This document shows positions 35,624 to 47,909 of a stretch of DNA of 64,000 nucleotides, in pieces (the first letter of the stretch is position 1; each line of letters starts with the position of its first letter). This DNA comes from Neptunitalea lumnitzerae (GTDB lineage Bacteria > Bacteroidota > Bacteroidia > Flavobacteriales > Flavobacteriaceae). The DNA lies in the NCBI RefSeq assembly GCF_027924185.1, contig NZ_BRVO01000002.1, positions 744,001 to 808,000 on the forward strand, given 5' to 3'. A program made the translations under genes and the position numbers. Below the pieces are notes generated by a model that saw only the letters and a list, made by a program, of their open reading frames with translations, did not search any database and was not told the DNA's origin.

Positions 35624-36818
35624 CTAATCTTTCAATAATTTCGTTAAAAATATCTTTAGCTACTTCTCCTTTTTCTTTAATTGAAAAAGCTTTCACCTCT
35701 TTATGATTTATAAAAGTAACTTTATTTGTTGGTTTGCCAAAACCAGCACCAGTATCATTTAAAGAATTTAAAACAATGGCATCTAAATTCTTTCTTTCTA
35801 GCTTCCCTTTAGCATTAGCCAATTCATTCTCCGTTTCCAACGCAAAACCAACTAAAAACTGATTTTGCTTAGAAGCTCCTAAAGAAGCTAAAATATCCTT
35901 TGTAGGTTCTAACTCAATAGTTAACGATGCTGTTTGCTTTTTTATTTTTTGCTCAGCTACATTTTTTGGTCTGTAATCTGCTACAGCTGCTGCGCATATA
36001 GCTATATCAGTGGTTGCATAATACTCATGAACCGCACTATACATCTCTTCAGCACTTACCACTCTCACCACATTTACATCTAACGGATCTTTTAAACTTG
36101 TAGGTCCAGAAACCAATGTAACTTGTGCGCCTAAGCTATTTGCTACTTCTGCCAATGCATAGCCCATTTTTCCTGAGGAATGATTACCTATAAAACGTAC
36201 TGGGTCTATAGCTTCATACGTAGGCCCGGCAGTTATTAAAACTTTCTTTCCATTTAATGGTGCTTTGCCTAAAATATCATTTTCTATAAACGTACAAATG
36301 TTTTCAGGCTCAGCCATGCGGCCTTCTCCTACCAACCCACTGGCAAGTTCACCAGCTTCAGAAGGTATCATTATGTTACCAAAAGACTGCAATACTTTAA
36401 AAGTGTGTTGTGTACTTTCATGCTTATACATATCTAAATCCATAGCCGGGGCAAAATACACCGGACATTTAGCAGATCTGTATACCGCCAACAATAAATT
36501 ATCACTTTCTCCTGTAGCCATTTTAGCTAACGTATTAATAGTAGCAGGCGCTACTACCATAAAGTCAGCCCATAATCCAAGATCAACGTGGTTTGCCCAC
36601 TCTCCTGTAGTTGTATCCTTGACAAAGTCGCTTAAAACCGGATTCTTAGATAGTGTAGAAAGCACTAAAGGCGTCACAAATTCTTTGGCATTGTTTGTCA
36701 TTACCACCTGAACTTGCGCGCCCGCTTTTATGAATAATCTAACTAAATAAGTAGTTTTATAAGCAGCAATACCACCGGTTACACCCAAGAGTATTTTTTT
36801 ACCGCTTAATACAGACAT
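35616..36818 (-). CDS. coaBC: Bifunctional phosphopantothenoylcysteine decarboxylase/ligase
   Basis: This enzyme joins Cys to phosphopantothenate (CoaB) and decarboxylates the product (CoaC) in CoA synthesis. The 400-residue length is normal. The N-terminal flavin domain has LLGVTGGIAAYKTTYL, VAPATINTLAKMA and the decarboxylase block APAMDLDMY. The C-terminal CoaB half has ITAGPTYEAIDPVRFIGNHS and the Lys-containing KIKKQ. It lies 6 bp after rpoZ. Confidence 0.96.
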   Translation of the reverse strand: MSVLSGKKILLGVTGGIAAYKTTYLVRLFIKAGAQVQVVMTNNAKEFVTPLVLSTLSKNPVLSDFVKDTTTGEWANHVDLGLWADFMVVAPATINTLAKMATGESDNLLLAVYRSAKCPVYFAPAMDLDMYKHESTQHTFKVLQSFGNIMIPSEAGELASGLVGEGRMAEPENICTFIENDILGKAPLNGKKVLITAGPTYEAIDPVRFIGNHSSGKMGYALAEVANSLGAQVTLVSGPTSLKDPLDVNVVRVVSAEEMYSAVHEYYATTDIAICAAAVADYRPKNVAEQKIKKQTASLTIELEPTKDILASLGASKQNQFLVGFALETENELANAKGKLERKNLDAIVLNSLNDTGAGFGKPTNKVTFINHKEVKAFSIKEKGEVAKDIFNEIIERLDA

Positions 36819-36824
36819 AGCTGT

Positions 36825-37145
36825 TTACTTTTCAGTGTTTCTGTAATAAATTTTACCGTCTAACCATTCGTCTACAGCTAATGTATGTGGCTTTGGTAAT
36901 TTTTCGTAATACTTAGAAACTTCGATTTGTTCTTTATTTTCAAAAATTTCTTCTAAGCTATCATTGTAAGTAGCAAATTCGTCTAATTTTTCAATTAACT
37001 CCTTTTTAATCTCAGAGTTAATTTGAATAGAACGCTTAGCTACAATAGCAATAGCTTCATAAATATTATCTGTTTGGGCATCAAACTCATTTTTATCATA
37101 GGTAATGGTTGATACCGGCGCTTCAGTTTTCTTTAAATTACTCAT
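36825..37145 (-). CDS. rpoZ: RNA polymerase omega subunit
   Basis: The 106-residue protein fits the Bacteroidota form of omega, which helps assemble RNA polymerase. NIYEAIAIVAKRSIQIN matches the omega core, and the acidic C-terminal part ends KPHTLAVDEWLDGKIYYR. It lies between bamD (19 bp upstream) and coaBC, the order seen in many Flavobacteriia. Confidence 0.88.
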   Translation of the reverse strand: MSNLKKTEAPVSTITYDKNEFDAQTDNIYEAIAIVAKRSIQINSEIKKELIEKLDEFATYNDSLEEIFENKEQIEVSKYYEKLPKPHTLAVDEWLDGKIYYRNTEK

Positions 37146-37164
37146 TCTATCGATTGTTAAATAT

Positions 37165-37968
37165 TTATGATCTTTTACTTAATTCTTTTTCTATACTCTC
37201 ATTGATTTCAGTAGCTTCCTCTGAAAACTGAGTATTTGGATAATCTTCTATTAGTTCTTGATAAGCTTCTTGTGCTTGTAATAATCTATCCTTTACTAAA
37301 TACTCATAACTGTTAATTGCTAACTCGTATGATGCATTTAACCTAACATACAAAGCCTCTTCTTTTAACTCAGACCCAGGATAATCAACTAAAAAGTTAT
37401 CAATAGACTTTATACTTGCTTTGTAATGAAAAGTTTTACTGTAGTTTTTTGCTATCTCTAACTCTTTACGTTCAATCTTTAAAGTTAACTCCTGAACCAT
37501 TTCATTGGCTTCTGGTAACCATTCAGAATCTGGATAATTATTAATAAAATTCTGTAGCTTATCTAAGGCTTCGTAAGTATCTGTTTGATCTATAGAATAC
37601 TTAGGAGACAACATATAAGATGATTTAGCTGAATAAAAAGCTGCCTCTTGTGCTTTTTGACTTCTTGGGTAAGAAGTAGCAAAACGCTCAAACTGATACG
37701 CTGCTAAATAGTAATCTTCATCTTTATATGCAGCATCTGCATACATATACACTACTCTCTCTCCTTGTGGCTTTCCCGCATACTTTGGCATTATTTGCTC
37801 AAACAATCTGTTTGCTTTAGTATACTTACCTTCATTATAAAGGCTTTCTGCCATGTCGTATTTTATTTTTACATCTTCACTTTTAAGTGCTTTTTGGTAA
37901 TCGCTACAAGAAGAAGTAAAAATTACTAAGACTGCTATAAATCCTAAAAATTCTATTTTTTTAAACAT
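37165..37968 (-). CDS. bamD: Outer membrane assembly lipoprotein BamD
   Basis: BamD is the lipoprotein partner of BamA in inserting beta-barrel proteins. The 267-residue protein has a lipoprotein signal ending FTSSC with Cys21, then tetratricopeptide-type repeats (YNEGKYTKANRLFEQI, FATSYPRSQKAQEAAF, FINNYPDSEWLPEA, LIEDYPNTQFSEEA). The promoter element ends 4 nt before its ATG, so its mRNA should be leaderless. It heads the bamD-rpoZ-coaBC-DUF4835 run. Confidence 0.93.
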   Translation of the reverse strand: MFKKIEFLGFIAVLVIFTSSCSDYQKALKSEDVKIKYDMAESLYNEGKYTKANRLFEQIMPKYAGKPQGERVVYMYADAAYKDEDYYLAAYQFERFATSYPRSQKAQEAAFYSAKSSYMLSPKYSIDQTDTYEALDKLQNFINNYPDSEWLPEANEMVQELTLKIERKELEIAKNYSKTFHYKASIKSIDNFLVDYPGSELKEEALYVRLNASYELAINSYEYLVKDRLLQAQEAYQELIEDYPNTQFSEEATEINESIEKELSKRS

Positions 37969-37972
37969 TCTG

Positions 37973-37980
37973 CAAAATTA
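37973..37980 (-). promoter_or_regulatory. TAnnTTTG promoter -7 element, 4 nt from start codon
   Basis: TAATTTTG on the minus strand ends 4 nt before the bamD ATG, the same layout as at 13673 and 46860. Confidence 0.6.
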
Positions 37981-38069
37981 TATATTTTTAACGTTTTACA
38001 AAAGATTTTTTGCACGGCTAATGTATACTTTTGAAATTAGTAAAAATAGCTCTCAGAAAAACTTTAACG

Positions 38070-38984
38070 TTATTTTTGTATTATTCTATCAAACTTATCA
38101 TGGTCTAGCTCCATTATACCGTCATCATTAAACGAAAAAGCTTTCTCAAAAGTATAGTCTATCTTCAATTCTCTTAATAAATAACTATGTACTTGATGTA
38201 CTTCTTGGTTAAATGCATCATCATAATAAGAAAGTAAAATAATAAGTTCTGCATTCAAATTGGCTAAATTTTCTACTTTATAATTACTTAGCGGACTATT
38301 ATCATCTATATCATGTACAATAGTCCAAGTAGTTGGCAAATACGTTATGGCATTTCTTTCTAAATCTAAAGTATAAAAGCTACTCTTAAAACTATCACCT
38401 ACCGCCTCTGGCAATAACAAAATCACATCTACTTTAGGTCTAATCATTACCGATTTTCGGCTATTCATAACCCTAAACATAATTTTATGTGTACCTAAAT
38501 GTTTATTTACCACTATATCTTCACTAAACTGAGCACTTGCTTTTGGCTTAGAAAACCTACCATATAAAAGCCCTGTAATAAAAGAAAAACAGATAAGCCC
38601 CAACATAGCCTCAAAAGACGATATTAAACCTGTAATTATACCTCGCGGTGAAATACCACCATACCCAACTGTAGTTATGGTTTGTGCTGAAAAAAAGAAC
38701 GCATTAAAAAAATCATGTAAAGGACTACCCGTAGAGCTGGTTAAGTTTTCTATTCCTGCAAGTAGATAAATAAACGCAAAAACAATATTAATAACCGTGT
38801 AACAAGATATCACTAGAACAAAAAATTTCAGCCACGAAATACTTATTAAAAAAGTATACGCGGCTGAAATATTTCGTTTCTTATTTATATGTTTAATATT
38901 AAATCTCCCGTCTTTATTTACGTAGCGCTGAATATTTTTTGTTGAAAAATTACCAAAGCCGGGATCATTAACTTTATGGAACAT
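38070..38984 (-). CDS. Inward-rectifier-type potassium channel (KirBac-like)
   Basis: The 304-residue protein has the two-helix Kir layout: helix 1 near residues 50-77, a pore loop with the filter TTVGYGG (TVGYG at 105-109), and helix 2 near 118-141. The C-terminal cytoplasmic Kir domain (about 155-290) includes KIMFRVMNSRKSVMIRPKV. These channels pass K+ and are gated by ligands, pH or lipids through the cytoplasmic domain. The start overlaps the dapA stop by one base (TAATG). It is the second K+ channel gene in the window. Confidence 0.93.
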   Translation of the reverse strand: MFHKVNDPGFGNFSTKNIQRYVNKDGRFNIKHINKKRNISAAYTFLISISWLKFFVLVISCYTVINIVFAFIYLLAGIENLTSSTGSPLHDFFNAFFFSAQTITTVGYGGISPRGIITGLISSFEAMLGLICFSFITGLLYGRFSKPKASAQFSEDIVVNKHLGTHKIMFRVMNSRKSVMIRPKVDVILLLPEAVGDSFKSSFYTLDLERNAITYLPTTWTIVHDIDDNSPLSNYKVENLANLNAELIILLSYYDDAFNQEVHQVHSYLLRELKIDYTFEKAFSFNDDGIMELDHDKFDRIIQK

Positions 38985-39877
38985 TATACGGTTATAGCAT
39001 TAAATTTCTCTGAAAATACTAATAATTTTTCATATAAGTTACCTGATGCTTTTACTAATGGAAGTCTAACCCCTCCAGAGCATACTCCTAATATTTCTAA
39101 TAGTGCTTTAATTCCCGCAGGATTACCCTCTTCAAAAATATAATCTATAGAATTCATTATTTTATATTGAAGATCAAACGCCTCTTTAGTTTTATGCAAT
39201 AAACCATAGCGAATCATTTCAGAGAATTCTTTAGGGAAACCTTGTCCTATTACAGATATTACACCTGCACCACCTGCTAATACCATAGGTAACGCCAACA
39301 TATCGTCTCCAGATATAACTAAAAAGTCTTCTGGCTTTTCATTAATAATACGCATGGCTTGAGTTAAATCTCCAGATGCTTCCTTTATACCTATAATGTT
39401 ATCAAATTCGTTAGCCAAACGTAAAACCGTTGCAGGCAACATATTAGACCCCGTTCTACCAGGCACGTTATATAAGATAACCGGAAGAGGAGAATTCTCA
39501 GCAACCATTTTAAAATGCTGATAAATTCCTTCCTGAGTAGGTTTGTTATAATATGGTGAAACAGACAAAATAGCATCAAAACCACTCATATCAGTTTCCT
39601 TTAATTGATCTACTAAATCATACGTATTGTTACTACCCATACCCAAAACAAGCGGAACCCTACCATCGTTTACTGATTTCACCGTAGCAATAACTAATTC
39701 CTTCTCCTGTTTATTTAAAGTAGCAGTTTCTGCAGTAGTTCCTAACACAACAAGGTATTCTACCCCTCTATCTACTACATAATTAACCAAGCGCTCTAGT
39801 GCCTCTATATCCACTAGATTATCCGAAGTGAACGGAGTTACCAAAGCTACTCCTGTTCCTAAAAATTTTGATCGCAT
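38984..39877 (-). CDS. dapA: 4-hydroxy-tetrahydrodipicolinate synthase
   Basis: DapA condenses pyruvate with aspartate semialdehyde at the entry to lysine and diaminopimelate synthesis. The 297-residue TIM barrel keeps GTTAET, Y136 and R141 in LYNVPGRTG and the Schiff-base K165 in IKEASGD. It lies between the DUF6913-like gene (4 bp gap) and the Kir channel gene. Confidence 0.96.
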   Translation of the reverse strand: MRSKFLGTGVALVTPFTSDNLVDIEALERLVNYVVDRGVEYLVVLGTTAETATLNKQEKELVIATVKSVNDGRVPLVLGMGSNNTYDLVDQLKETDMSGFDAILSVSPYYNKPTQEGIYQHFKMVAENSPLPVILYNVPGRTGSNMLPATVLRLANEFDNIIGIKEASGDLTQAMRIINEKPEDFLVISGDDMLALPMVLAGGAGVISVIGQGFPKEFSEMIRYGLLHKTKEAFDLQYKIMNSIDYIFEEGNPAGIKALLEILGVCSGGVRLPLVKASGNLYEKLLVFSEKFNAITV

Positions 39878-39881
39878 CTTT

Positions 39882-40400
39882 CTACTTCTTTATAACTTTC
39901 AAATATCTCTTTAAAATTTCAAAAAACTGCTTCACATTAGTATATTCACAATTCAAAATTAAATCGTTACACTTTTGATCTACAGTAGGAAAACCTGCTG
40001 TTATAGATGCTTTTACCATTAATGAAACTAGCTTCATCTCAAACACATCTTCAGCAAAATAATTTATTAATACGTCATAACGCCCATCAACAAAATTCTG
40101 TAGGTTTTCGCCTTTCAACTTCCCTTTAATCCCTACCTCATTTTTATAAAAAACAGGAATCAAAGTATCTTCCTTTTGCTTACTATTTTTTCTTGAAAAA
40201 CCAATAATTTTAAATTCTGCACCAGATAAACCCAATTGTTTAAACTCAGAAATTAAATGATTCGGATTCTCATATTTGTCAAGGTCTATAATACAACCTA
40301 CACTTTTAATTTTGGAAAACTCAAAACTCTCATTTTTTGTAGATTCTTTATCTCTTCTTAATTTATTGATAAATTTTCTACGAACAGCATCTAATATCAT
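39882..40400 (-). CDS. DUF6913-like conserved protein
   Basis: This 172-residue soluble protein has a basic N-terminus, then a mixed alpha/beta domain with [18 protein letters not shown] and [10 protein letters not shown], and a C-terminal half with [21 protein letters not shown] believe it belongs to a Bacteroidota-specific unknown family (DUF6913), frequently upstream of dapA. No function is known. It heads the run with dapA and the Kir channel and has a promoter element 25 nt upstream. Confidence 0.8.
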   Translation of the reverse strand: MILDAVRRKFINKLRRDKESTKNESFEFSKIKSVGCIIDLDKYENPNHLISEFKQLGLSGAEFKIIGFSRKNSKQKEDTLIPVFYKNEVGIKGKLKGENLQNFVDGRYDVLINYFAEDVFEMKLVSLMVKASITAGFPTVDQKCNDLILNCEYTNVKQFFEILKRYLKVIKK

Positions 40401-40425
40401 CTAATTTTACTACTTTCCTATTTAC

Positions 40426-40433
40426 AAATTTAT
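40426..40433 (-). promoter_or_regulatory. TAnnTTTG promoter -7 element (minus strand)
   Basis: TAAATTTG on the minus strand lies 25 nt before the DUF6913-like ATG. Confidence 0.55.
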
Positions 40434-40478
40434 TAATATTTATTTCTAAAACTTTGTTATATAACTACTTTTTAATAT

Positions 40479-41237
40479 ATGAAAATTAAACATTTTGTTA
40501 TAATTATAACATTATTAGTAGCCTATAATTGCTCTAAAGAGCCTCAAAAGTTAAGACAAATTGAGGCAAAACAGATAAACATTAACGATTCTTTAAAAGA
40601 AGTTACTGAAATTGAAGAGTTTATAAAACCAAAAAGGGAGTACATTAAGGCCGATTTGGAGAAAATTCTATGTTATAACCCAACGTATTTAAGCAAAAAA
40701 GGGAACAACCTTAACAGTGCTTTAGGCAATTTAATGGCAGACATAGTGTATGAGCAAGCCAATCCAATTTTTAATGAAAGAACAGGAAAAAACATTGATT
40801 TTGTATTACTAAATTACGGAGGCATTAGGGCTACTATACCAGAAGGTAATATAACTACCAGAACCGCTTTTGAAGTAATGCCTTTTGAAAATACTATTTT
40901 GGTAGCAGAACTTTCCTATGATCAACTAAAAGACTTAGAAAGCTACCTTATAGAAAATGAGAAAGCACACCCGGTTTCCCAACAATTTCATCTAGAATTT
41001 CGTAAAGATAAGTCTGTTAAGTCTTTTACTATTAACAAAAAGACTCCACAAAAAAACAAAACCTATTACGTGGCTACCTCAAACTTCTTATTAGGAGGAG
41101 GAGATCACATGGACTTTTTTAAAGAAGCACTTAGCGTTACTCCTGTAGACTATTTGCTTAGAAAAGCTATGATTGACTATTTTGCTAAACAAGACACTTT
41201 ACAAACATCTACAGACAAAAGACTTTACATTGACTAA
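40479..41237 (+). CDS. Lipoprotein with 5'-nucleotidase C-terminal domain only
   Basis: The 252-residue protein has a lipoprotein signal (LLVAYNC, Cys18) followed by just the substrate-binding C-terminal domain of UshA-type 5'-nucleotidases: SALGNLMADIVYEQA, LLNYGGIRATIPEG, TAFEVMPFENTI and the nucleoside-stacking FLLGGGDHMDFF. The metal-dependent catalytic domain is absent here but is encoded by the next gene, 2 bp downstream. The pair should form a two-chain periplasmic nucleotidase, with the usual domain order reversed in the genome. Confidence 0.9.
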   Translation: MKIKHFVIIITLLVAYNCSKEPQKLRQIEAKQININDSLKEVTEIEEFIKPKREYIKADLEKILCYNPTYLSKKGNNLNSALGNLMADIVYEQANPIFNERTGKNIDFVLLNYGGIRATIPEGNITTRTAFEVMPFENTILVAELSYDQLKDLESYLIENEKAHPVSQQFHLEFRKDKSVKSFTINKKTPQKNKTYYVATSNFLLGGGDHMDFFKEALSVTPVDYLLRKAMIDYFAKQDTLQTSTDKRLYID

Positions 41238-41239
41238 TT

Positions 41240-42148
41240 ATGAAAAGGAGAGATTTTATTCAAAAAACAGCTGTGGGAGCCACATTTGCAAGCTTAGGAG
41301 GATTAAGTTTAGCTTCCTGTGCACCTGAAAAGCAAAGTCATATTACCATATTACATACCAACGATGTACACAGCCATATAGACCCTTTTCCTGCAGATCA
41401 TCCTGATTTCCCAAATCAAGGCGGAGTGGCTAGAAGAGCTACCCTAATAGAAAATATACGACAAGAAAACCCTAATACTATTCTATTAGATGCCGGAGAC
41501 ATTTTTCAAGGGACTCCTTATTTTAATTATTATGGTGGTGAATTAGAATACAAACTAATGAGTATGCTTCGTTATGATGCTGTAACATTAGGAAATCATG
41601 ATTTTGACAATGGTATTGAAGGCATCTTAGCACAATTACCAAATGCAAACTTCGATTTTGTTTCTGCTAACTATGCTTTTGTAAACACGCCTCTTGAAGA
41701 CTACATAAAACCTTATAAAATTTTTGTACGAGGCGAAATTAGAATTGGAGTATTTGGATTAGGGATTGAATTAGAAGGATTAGTAGAAAAGAAAAATTAC
41801 GGTGAAACTGTATATATTGATCCTATAGAAATTGCGCAAGACATCACTAAAGAATTAAAAGAAAAAGAGAATTGCGACCTAGTTATTTGTTTATCACATT
41901 TAGGATACCACTATAAAGGTGATAAAGTTTCCGATTTAAAACTAGCCGCGCAAACTCAAGATATTGATTTAATTATTGGTGGACACACCCATACATTTTT
42001 AGATAAACCTGCTGTAGTTAAAAATAAAATAAATGAAGATGTACTAGTTAACCAGGTTGGTTGTTATGGTATTAATGTAGGTAGAGTAGATTTTTATTTT
42101 GACAAAGCCTCTAAAGTAAAATCTCAAGGAAAGTCTATTTTGGTTTAG
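41240..42148 (+). CDS. Metallophosphoesterase, 5'-nucleotidase N-terminal domain only
   Basis: The 302-residue protein has the complete two-metal phosphoesterase set: LHTNDVHSH, DAGDIFQG, LGNHDFDNG, CLSHLGYH and GGHTHTFL. The N-terminus MKRRDF is twin-arginine-like and ends in a lipobox LASC (Cys27), so it may be exported folded and lipidated. The C-terminal substrate domain of UshA is missing and is supplied by the preceding gene. Its stop overlaps the converging YhhN-like gene by 14 bp. Confidence 0.92.
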   Translation: MKRRDFIQKTAVGATFASLGGLSLASCAPEKQSHITILHTNDVHSHIDPFPADHPDFPNQGGVARRATLIENIRQENPNTILLDAGDIFQGTPYFNYYGGELEYKLMSMLRYDAVTLGNHDFDNGIEGILAQLPNANFDFVSANYAFVNTPLEDYIKPYKIFVRGEIRIGVFGLGIELEGLVEKKNYGETVYIDPIEIAQDITKELKEKENCDLVICLSHLGYHYKGDKVSDLKLAAQTQDIDLIIGGHTHTFLDKPAVVKNKINEDVLVNQVGCYGINVGRVDFYFDKASKVKSQGKSILV

Positions 42149-42797
42149 CGTATACTTTAAGTATGAATTTAGACATACAATAATGAGCTATACTAAAACT
42201 AGGAATGGAAATATAAGAATGTATAAAATCATTATGTGAAATAAACAACACATAAGCATCAAAAATAGCTACAAGAAACATAAAAGTACCACTTAAGACC
42301 AAATACATATTTGGTCTTATTTTTTTCTCGTGCAATAATTTCAAGAGAATAGTAAACACAAATATTCCTAATCCAAAATTATGCATGGTAATAGGAAAAA
42401 GCATTTCGTTAAAATAACTGGCAAAGTATAGTGAAGGCACTAAATAAACTAATAAGAAAGGAATACTTATTTTTATAATAATACTCGTTTTTAAAAAATT
42501 TATTTTACTCAATACGGTATTCGCATATCCTGTTAAACCGGCTCCTAAAAAGAAAAGTGAAAAAGTCATATTATCTGTAAGCGAAATAAACAAATCTCCA
42601 ACAAACAAGAAACATAAACTTATAATATACGGATAACATAATTTTTTACCCGTAGATTCACTTAAATAAAACCAAGCAATGATTGGAATTGTAAGTACTG
42701 AAAAGAAATCTACAAAAAAGTGGATATTATAATATCCCATTGTAGCATATAGCAATGTATTTAAAAATAGTAAAACAGGTATTATTTTTATCCTCAT
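42135..42797 (-). CDS. YhhN-like polytopic membrane protein (second of tandem pair)
   Basis: The 220-residue protein has about seven or eight hydrophobic helices and the YhhN/TMEM86-like segment LCFLFVGDLFISL. YhhN relatives include lysoplasmalogenases, but these sequences are divergent and activity cannot be claimed. It overlaps the upstream paralogue by 4 bp (ATGA). Both share a length near 220-230 and an N-terminal LNTLLYATMGYYNI/LHTLFYTTMYALNI-type motif, so they arose by duplication. Confidence 0.72.
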   Translation of the reverse strand: MRIKIIPVLLFLNTLLYATMGYYNIHFFVDFFSVLTIPIIAWFYLSESTGKKLCYPYIISLCFLFVGDLFISLTDNMTFSLFFLGAGLTGYANTVLSKINFLKTSIIIKISIPFLLVYLVPSLYFASYFNEMLFPITMHNFGLGIFVFTILLKLLHEKKIRPNMYLVLSGTFMFLVAIFDAYVLFISHNDFIHSYISIPSFSIAHYCMSKFILKVYAKPK

Positions 42798-43495
42798 TCG
42801 TTCTTACTAACACCATATTTCTCTTTTTCTTTTCTTATGATATAGAGAAACATAGCCACATGAAAGAACAAAAATAAAAAATTGATAATAACATCATCTA
42901 TAACCTTCAATTTTTCCAACGATTTATTGAATAAATAAGCTATAGACATTAAAATAGCCGACGAACTACTTATAAATAAATAAAAAGAAGATCTTGATCT
43001 TTCATAAATTAGCTTAATCCACGTACAAACAGAGAACAACCCCAAGAAAAAATTGTAAAACAACACAGTCCCTAATGTCATACCATCCATATTATCCACT
43101 AAACTATAAAACACATAAAAATAGATAATAGAATATGGTATAGCAGGTATTAAAATTCGGGTAGATGTTAAGTTATCACCCATCTCTTTAAGCAAATAAT
43201 AACTATAAAAACCTAAATTTATACCATACAAAAAAACAGACCAGTCATATTTCTCTATCCAAAAGCTATTTGTTACATCACCTACTAAAACCAGCAGTAA
43301 TGAAAATAAGTACACGTAATCTACTTTTACAGATTTAAAAAAATATGCAAACATTAGTAACGGTATGCTAAACACAGCTACTATTCTAGAAAACCCATAT
43401 ATATTTAAAGCATACATTGTGGTATAAAACAACGTATGCAGTATTGCCAATACAAAAAAATAATTCCCTATTTTTTCTTTATCTACATAAAGCAT
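42794..43495 (-). CDS. YhhN-like polytopic membrane protein (first of tandem pair)
   Basis: The 233-residue membrane protein is the paralogue of the downstream gene. It carries LLLVLVGDVTNSF at the position of the YhhN Gly-Asp motif and about eight helices. The gene starts directly at the ligA stop, so it is part of the GNAT-prmC-ligA transcript. A role in lysophospholipid turnover would be an inference from the distant family only. Confidence 0.72.
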   Translation of the reverse strand: MLYVDKEKIGNYFFVLAILHTLFYTTMYALNIYGFSRIVAVFSIPLLMFAYFFKSVKVDYVYLFSLLLVLVGDVTNSFWIEKYDWSVFLYGINLGFYSYYLLKEMGDNLTSTRILIPAIPYSIIYFYVFYSLVDNMDGMTLGTVLFYNFFLGLFSVCTWIKLIYERSRSSFYLFISSSSAILMSIAYLFNKSLEKLKVIDDVIINFLFLFFHVAMFLYIIRKEKEKYGVSKNE

Positions 43496-46355
<2,860 letters not shown>

Positions 46356-46359
<4 letters not shown>

Positions 46360-46835
46360 AAAAGGTCTTTTAGCATCCATACAGGGCAAGAAGTATGTCC
46401 TGTACACCCCATTGGTGCATCTAGATATTTAAAATCAAACTTTTTGTACAATTTCTGAGCATCGTGCATAAAAGGCATGGTTTCAATATAACATTTTTTA
46501 AAACCTACTTTTTTAGCGTATGCTAAACATTGCTCCATCATTTTAGAACCAATACCCTTCCCTCTTGCCTCTTTTGCAAAATACATTTTCTGCAACTCAC
46601 AAACAGAACCATCTCCATTTGCTAAGGGTGCAATCCCTGCGCCACCAACAACAATACCTTCGTGTCCCACTACAAAATAGATATGCTTTGGTAACTCATA
46701 GGCAGTATACATTTTATCTAACGAAGCATCTTCGTATGCAGTTCCTGTTTTTGGTATCTCCAACTCATCAAAAACACCTCTAATTAACTGCGCAACAGCA
46801 GCATTGTCTTCCGGAGCAATTTCCCTAATAATCAT
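46356..46835 (-). CDS. GNAT-family N-acetyltransferase
   Basis: With the ATG at 46835 the protein has 159 residues beginning MIIREIAPEDNAAVAQLI. The acetyl-CoA loop reads YFAKEARGKGIGSKMMEQCL, followed by KKCYIETMPFM and a Cys/His-containing end (GCTGHTSCPVWM). The substrate is unknown. The open frame continues 16 codons upstream, but those overlap the divergent ribD start region, so the shorter start is preferred. It heads the run through prmC, ligA and the YhhN pair. Confidence 0.9.
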
Positions 46836-46859
46836 TCCTCTAATTCTCTTTATAAATAG

Positions 46860-46867
46860 TATTTTTG
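46860..46867 (+). promoter_or_regulatory. TAnnTTTG promoter -7 element, 4 nt from GTG start
   Basis: TATTTTTG ends 4 nt before the ribD GTG at 46872. This identifies the GTG as the likely start and predicts a leaderless mRNA. Confidence 0.6.
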
Positions 46868-46871
46868 CGGT

Positions 46872-47909
46872 GTGAAGATACATGAAAAATACCTAAAACG
46901 CTGTATTCAGCTGGCCAAAAATGGACTTGGTAGTACATCCCCTAACCCAATGGTAGGAAGTGTCATTGTACACAATAATAATATTATAGGAGAAGGATGG
47001 CATACAAAGGCAGGGAAACCACATGCAGAGGTAAATGCCATTGCATCTGTTAAAGATAAACAACTACTTAAAGAAGCTACCATTTATGTTAGTTTAGAAC
47101 CTTGTAGCCATTTTGGAAAAACACCTCCATGTTCCGACTTAATTATTAAAGAAGGTATCCCTAATGTTGTTATTGGTACAGTTGATCCTTTTTCTGAAGT
47201 AGCTGGTAGAGGTATTAAAAAGTTAATAGAAGCTGGTTGCAATGTTACTGTAGGTGTTTTAGAGGATGAATGCAATGATTTAAACAGTAGGTTTTTTACG
47301 TATCACACTCAAAAAAGGCCGTATATCATCTTAAAATGGGCTCAAACTAAAGAAGGCTTTTTAGCTCCTGAATCCAAAGATGAAGTAGCTCCTGTTTGGA
47401 TTTCTAACACCTACGCAAAACAATTAGTACATAAATGGCGAAGTATTGAAGACGCTATACTTGTTGGCACCAACACAGTATTAGCAGACAACCCCTCTTT
47501 AACTACCAGAGAATGGGCAGGTAAAAATCCAACTCGTATTGTGCTAGACAAAAGTTTACGTATTCCTACCCACACAGAAATCTATAATAAGGATGTAAAA
47601 ACCATTATTATAACCGAAAAAGAAACTGGTAATAAAAACAATATATATTTTGAAAATATAGATTTTACCAACAATGTAGCTAAACAAATATGTAGCATTT
47701 TATACAAACACGGCATTCAAAGCATTATTATAGAAGGTGGAGCACAAACACTACAAACTTTTATAAATGAAAACCTATGGGATGAAGCCCGAGTTTTTAC
47801 CGGAAATACAATATTTGAAAAAGGTATTAAGGCTCCGCATATAAACAAGCCTTTTACACAACAAAAACAAATTTTAGATAACCAACTACACATATACAAA
47901 AACAAATGA
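46872..47909 (+). CDS. ribD: Bifunctional riboflavin biosynthesis deaminase/reductase
   Basis: RibD deaminates and then reduces the pyrimidine intermediate of riboflavin synthesis. The 345-residue protein has the zinc deaminase site H51-A-E53 and C78/C87 in EPCSHFGKTPPC, then a reductase domain with LKWAQTKEGF, LVGTNTVLADNPSLT and IIEGGAQTL. It starts with GTG; the nearest ATG (46882) is out of frame. Its stop overlaps the HAD gene by 4 bp (ATGA). No FMN riboswitch is visible upstream. Confidence 0.95.
   Translation: MKIHEKYLKRCIQLAKNGLGSTSPNPMVGSVIVHNNNIIGEGWHTKAGKPHAEVNAIASVKDKQLLKEATIYVSLEPCSHFGKTPPCSDLIIKEGIPNVVIGTVDPFSEVAGRGIKKLIEAGCNVTVGVLEDECNDLNSRFFTYHTQKRPYIILKWAQTKEGFLAPESKDEVAPVWISNTYAKQLVHKWRSIEDAILVGTNTVLADNPSLTTREWAGKNPTRIVLDKSLRIPTHTEIYNKDVKTIIITEKETGNKNNIYFENIDFTNNVAKQICSILYKHGIQSIIIEGGAQTLQTFINENLWDEARVFTGNTIFEKGIKAPHINKPFTQQKQILDNQLHIYKNK

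Noticed and set aside
36265-36711. Open frame of 148 codons antisense to coaBC
   Set aside because: It shadows the CoaC domain; the product has no recognisable motif and the sense gene is intact.
38026-38033. Plus-strand TACTTTTG element downstream of the Kir channel
   Set aside because: It matches the promoter consensus, but no plus-strand gene or terminator follows for over 2 kb, so it is most likely chance in AT-rich DNA.
46821-46871. FMN riboswitch upstream of ribD
   Set aside because: Only 36 bp separate ribD from the divergent GNAT gene, and the promoter sits 4 nt from the start, leaving no room for an aptamer.
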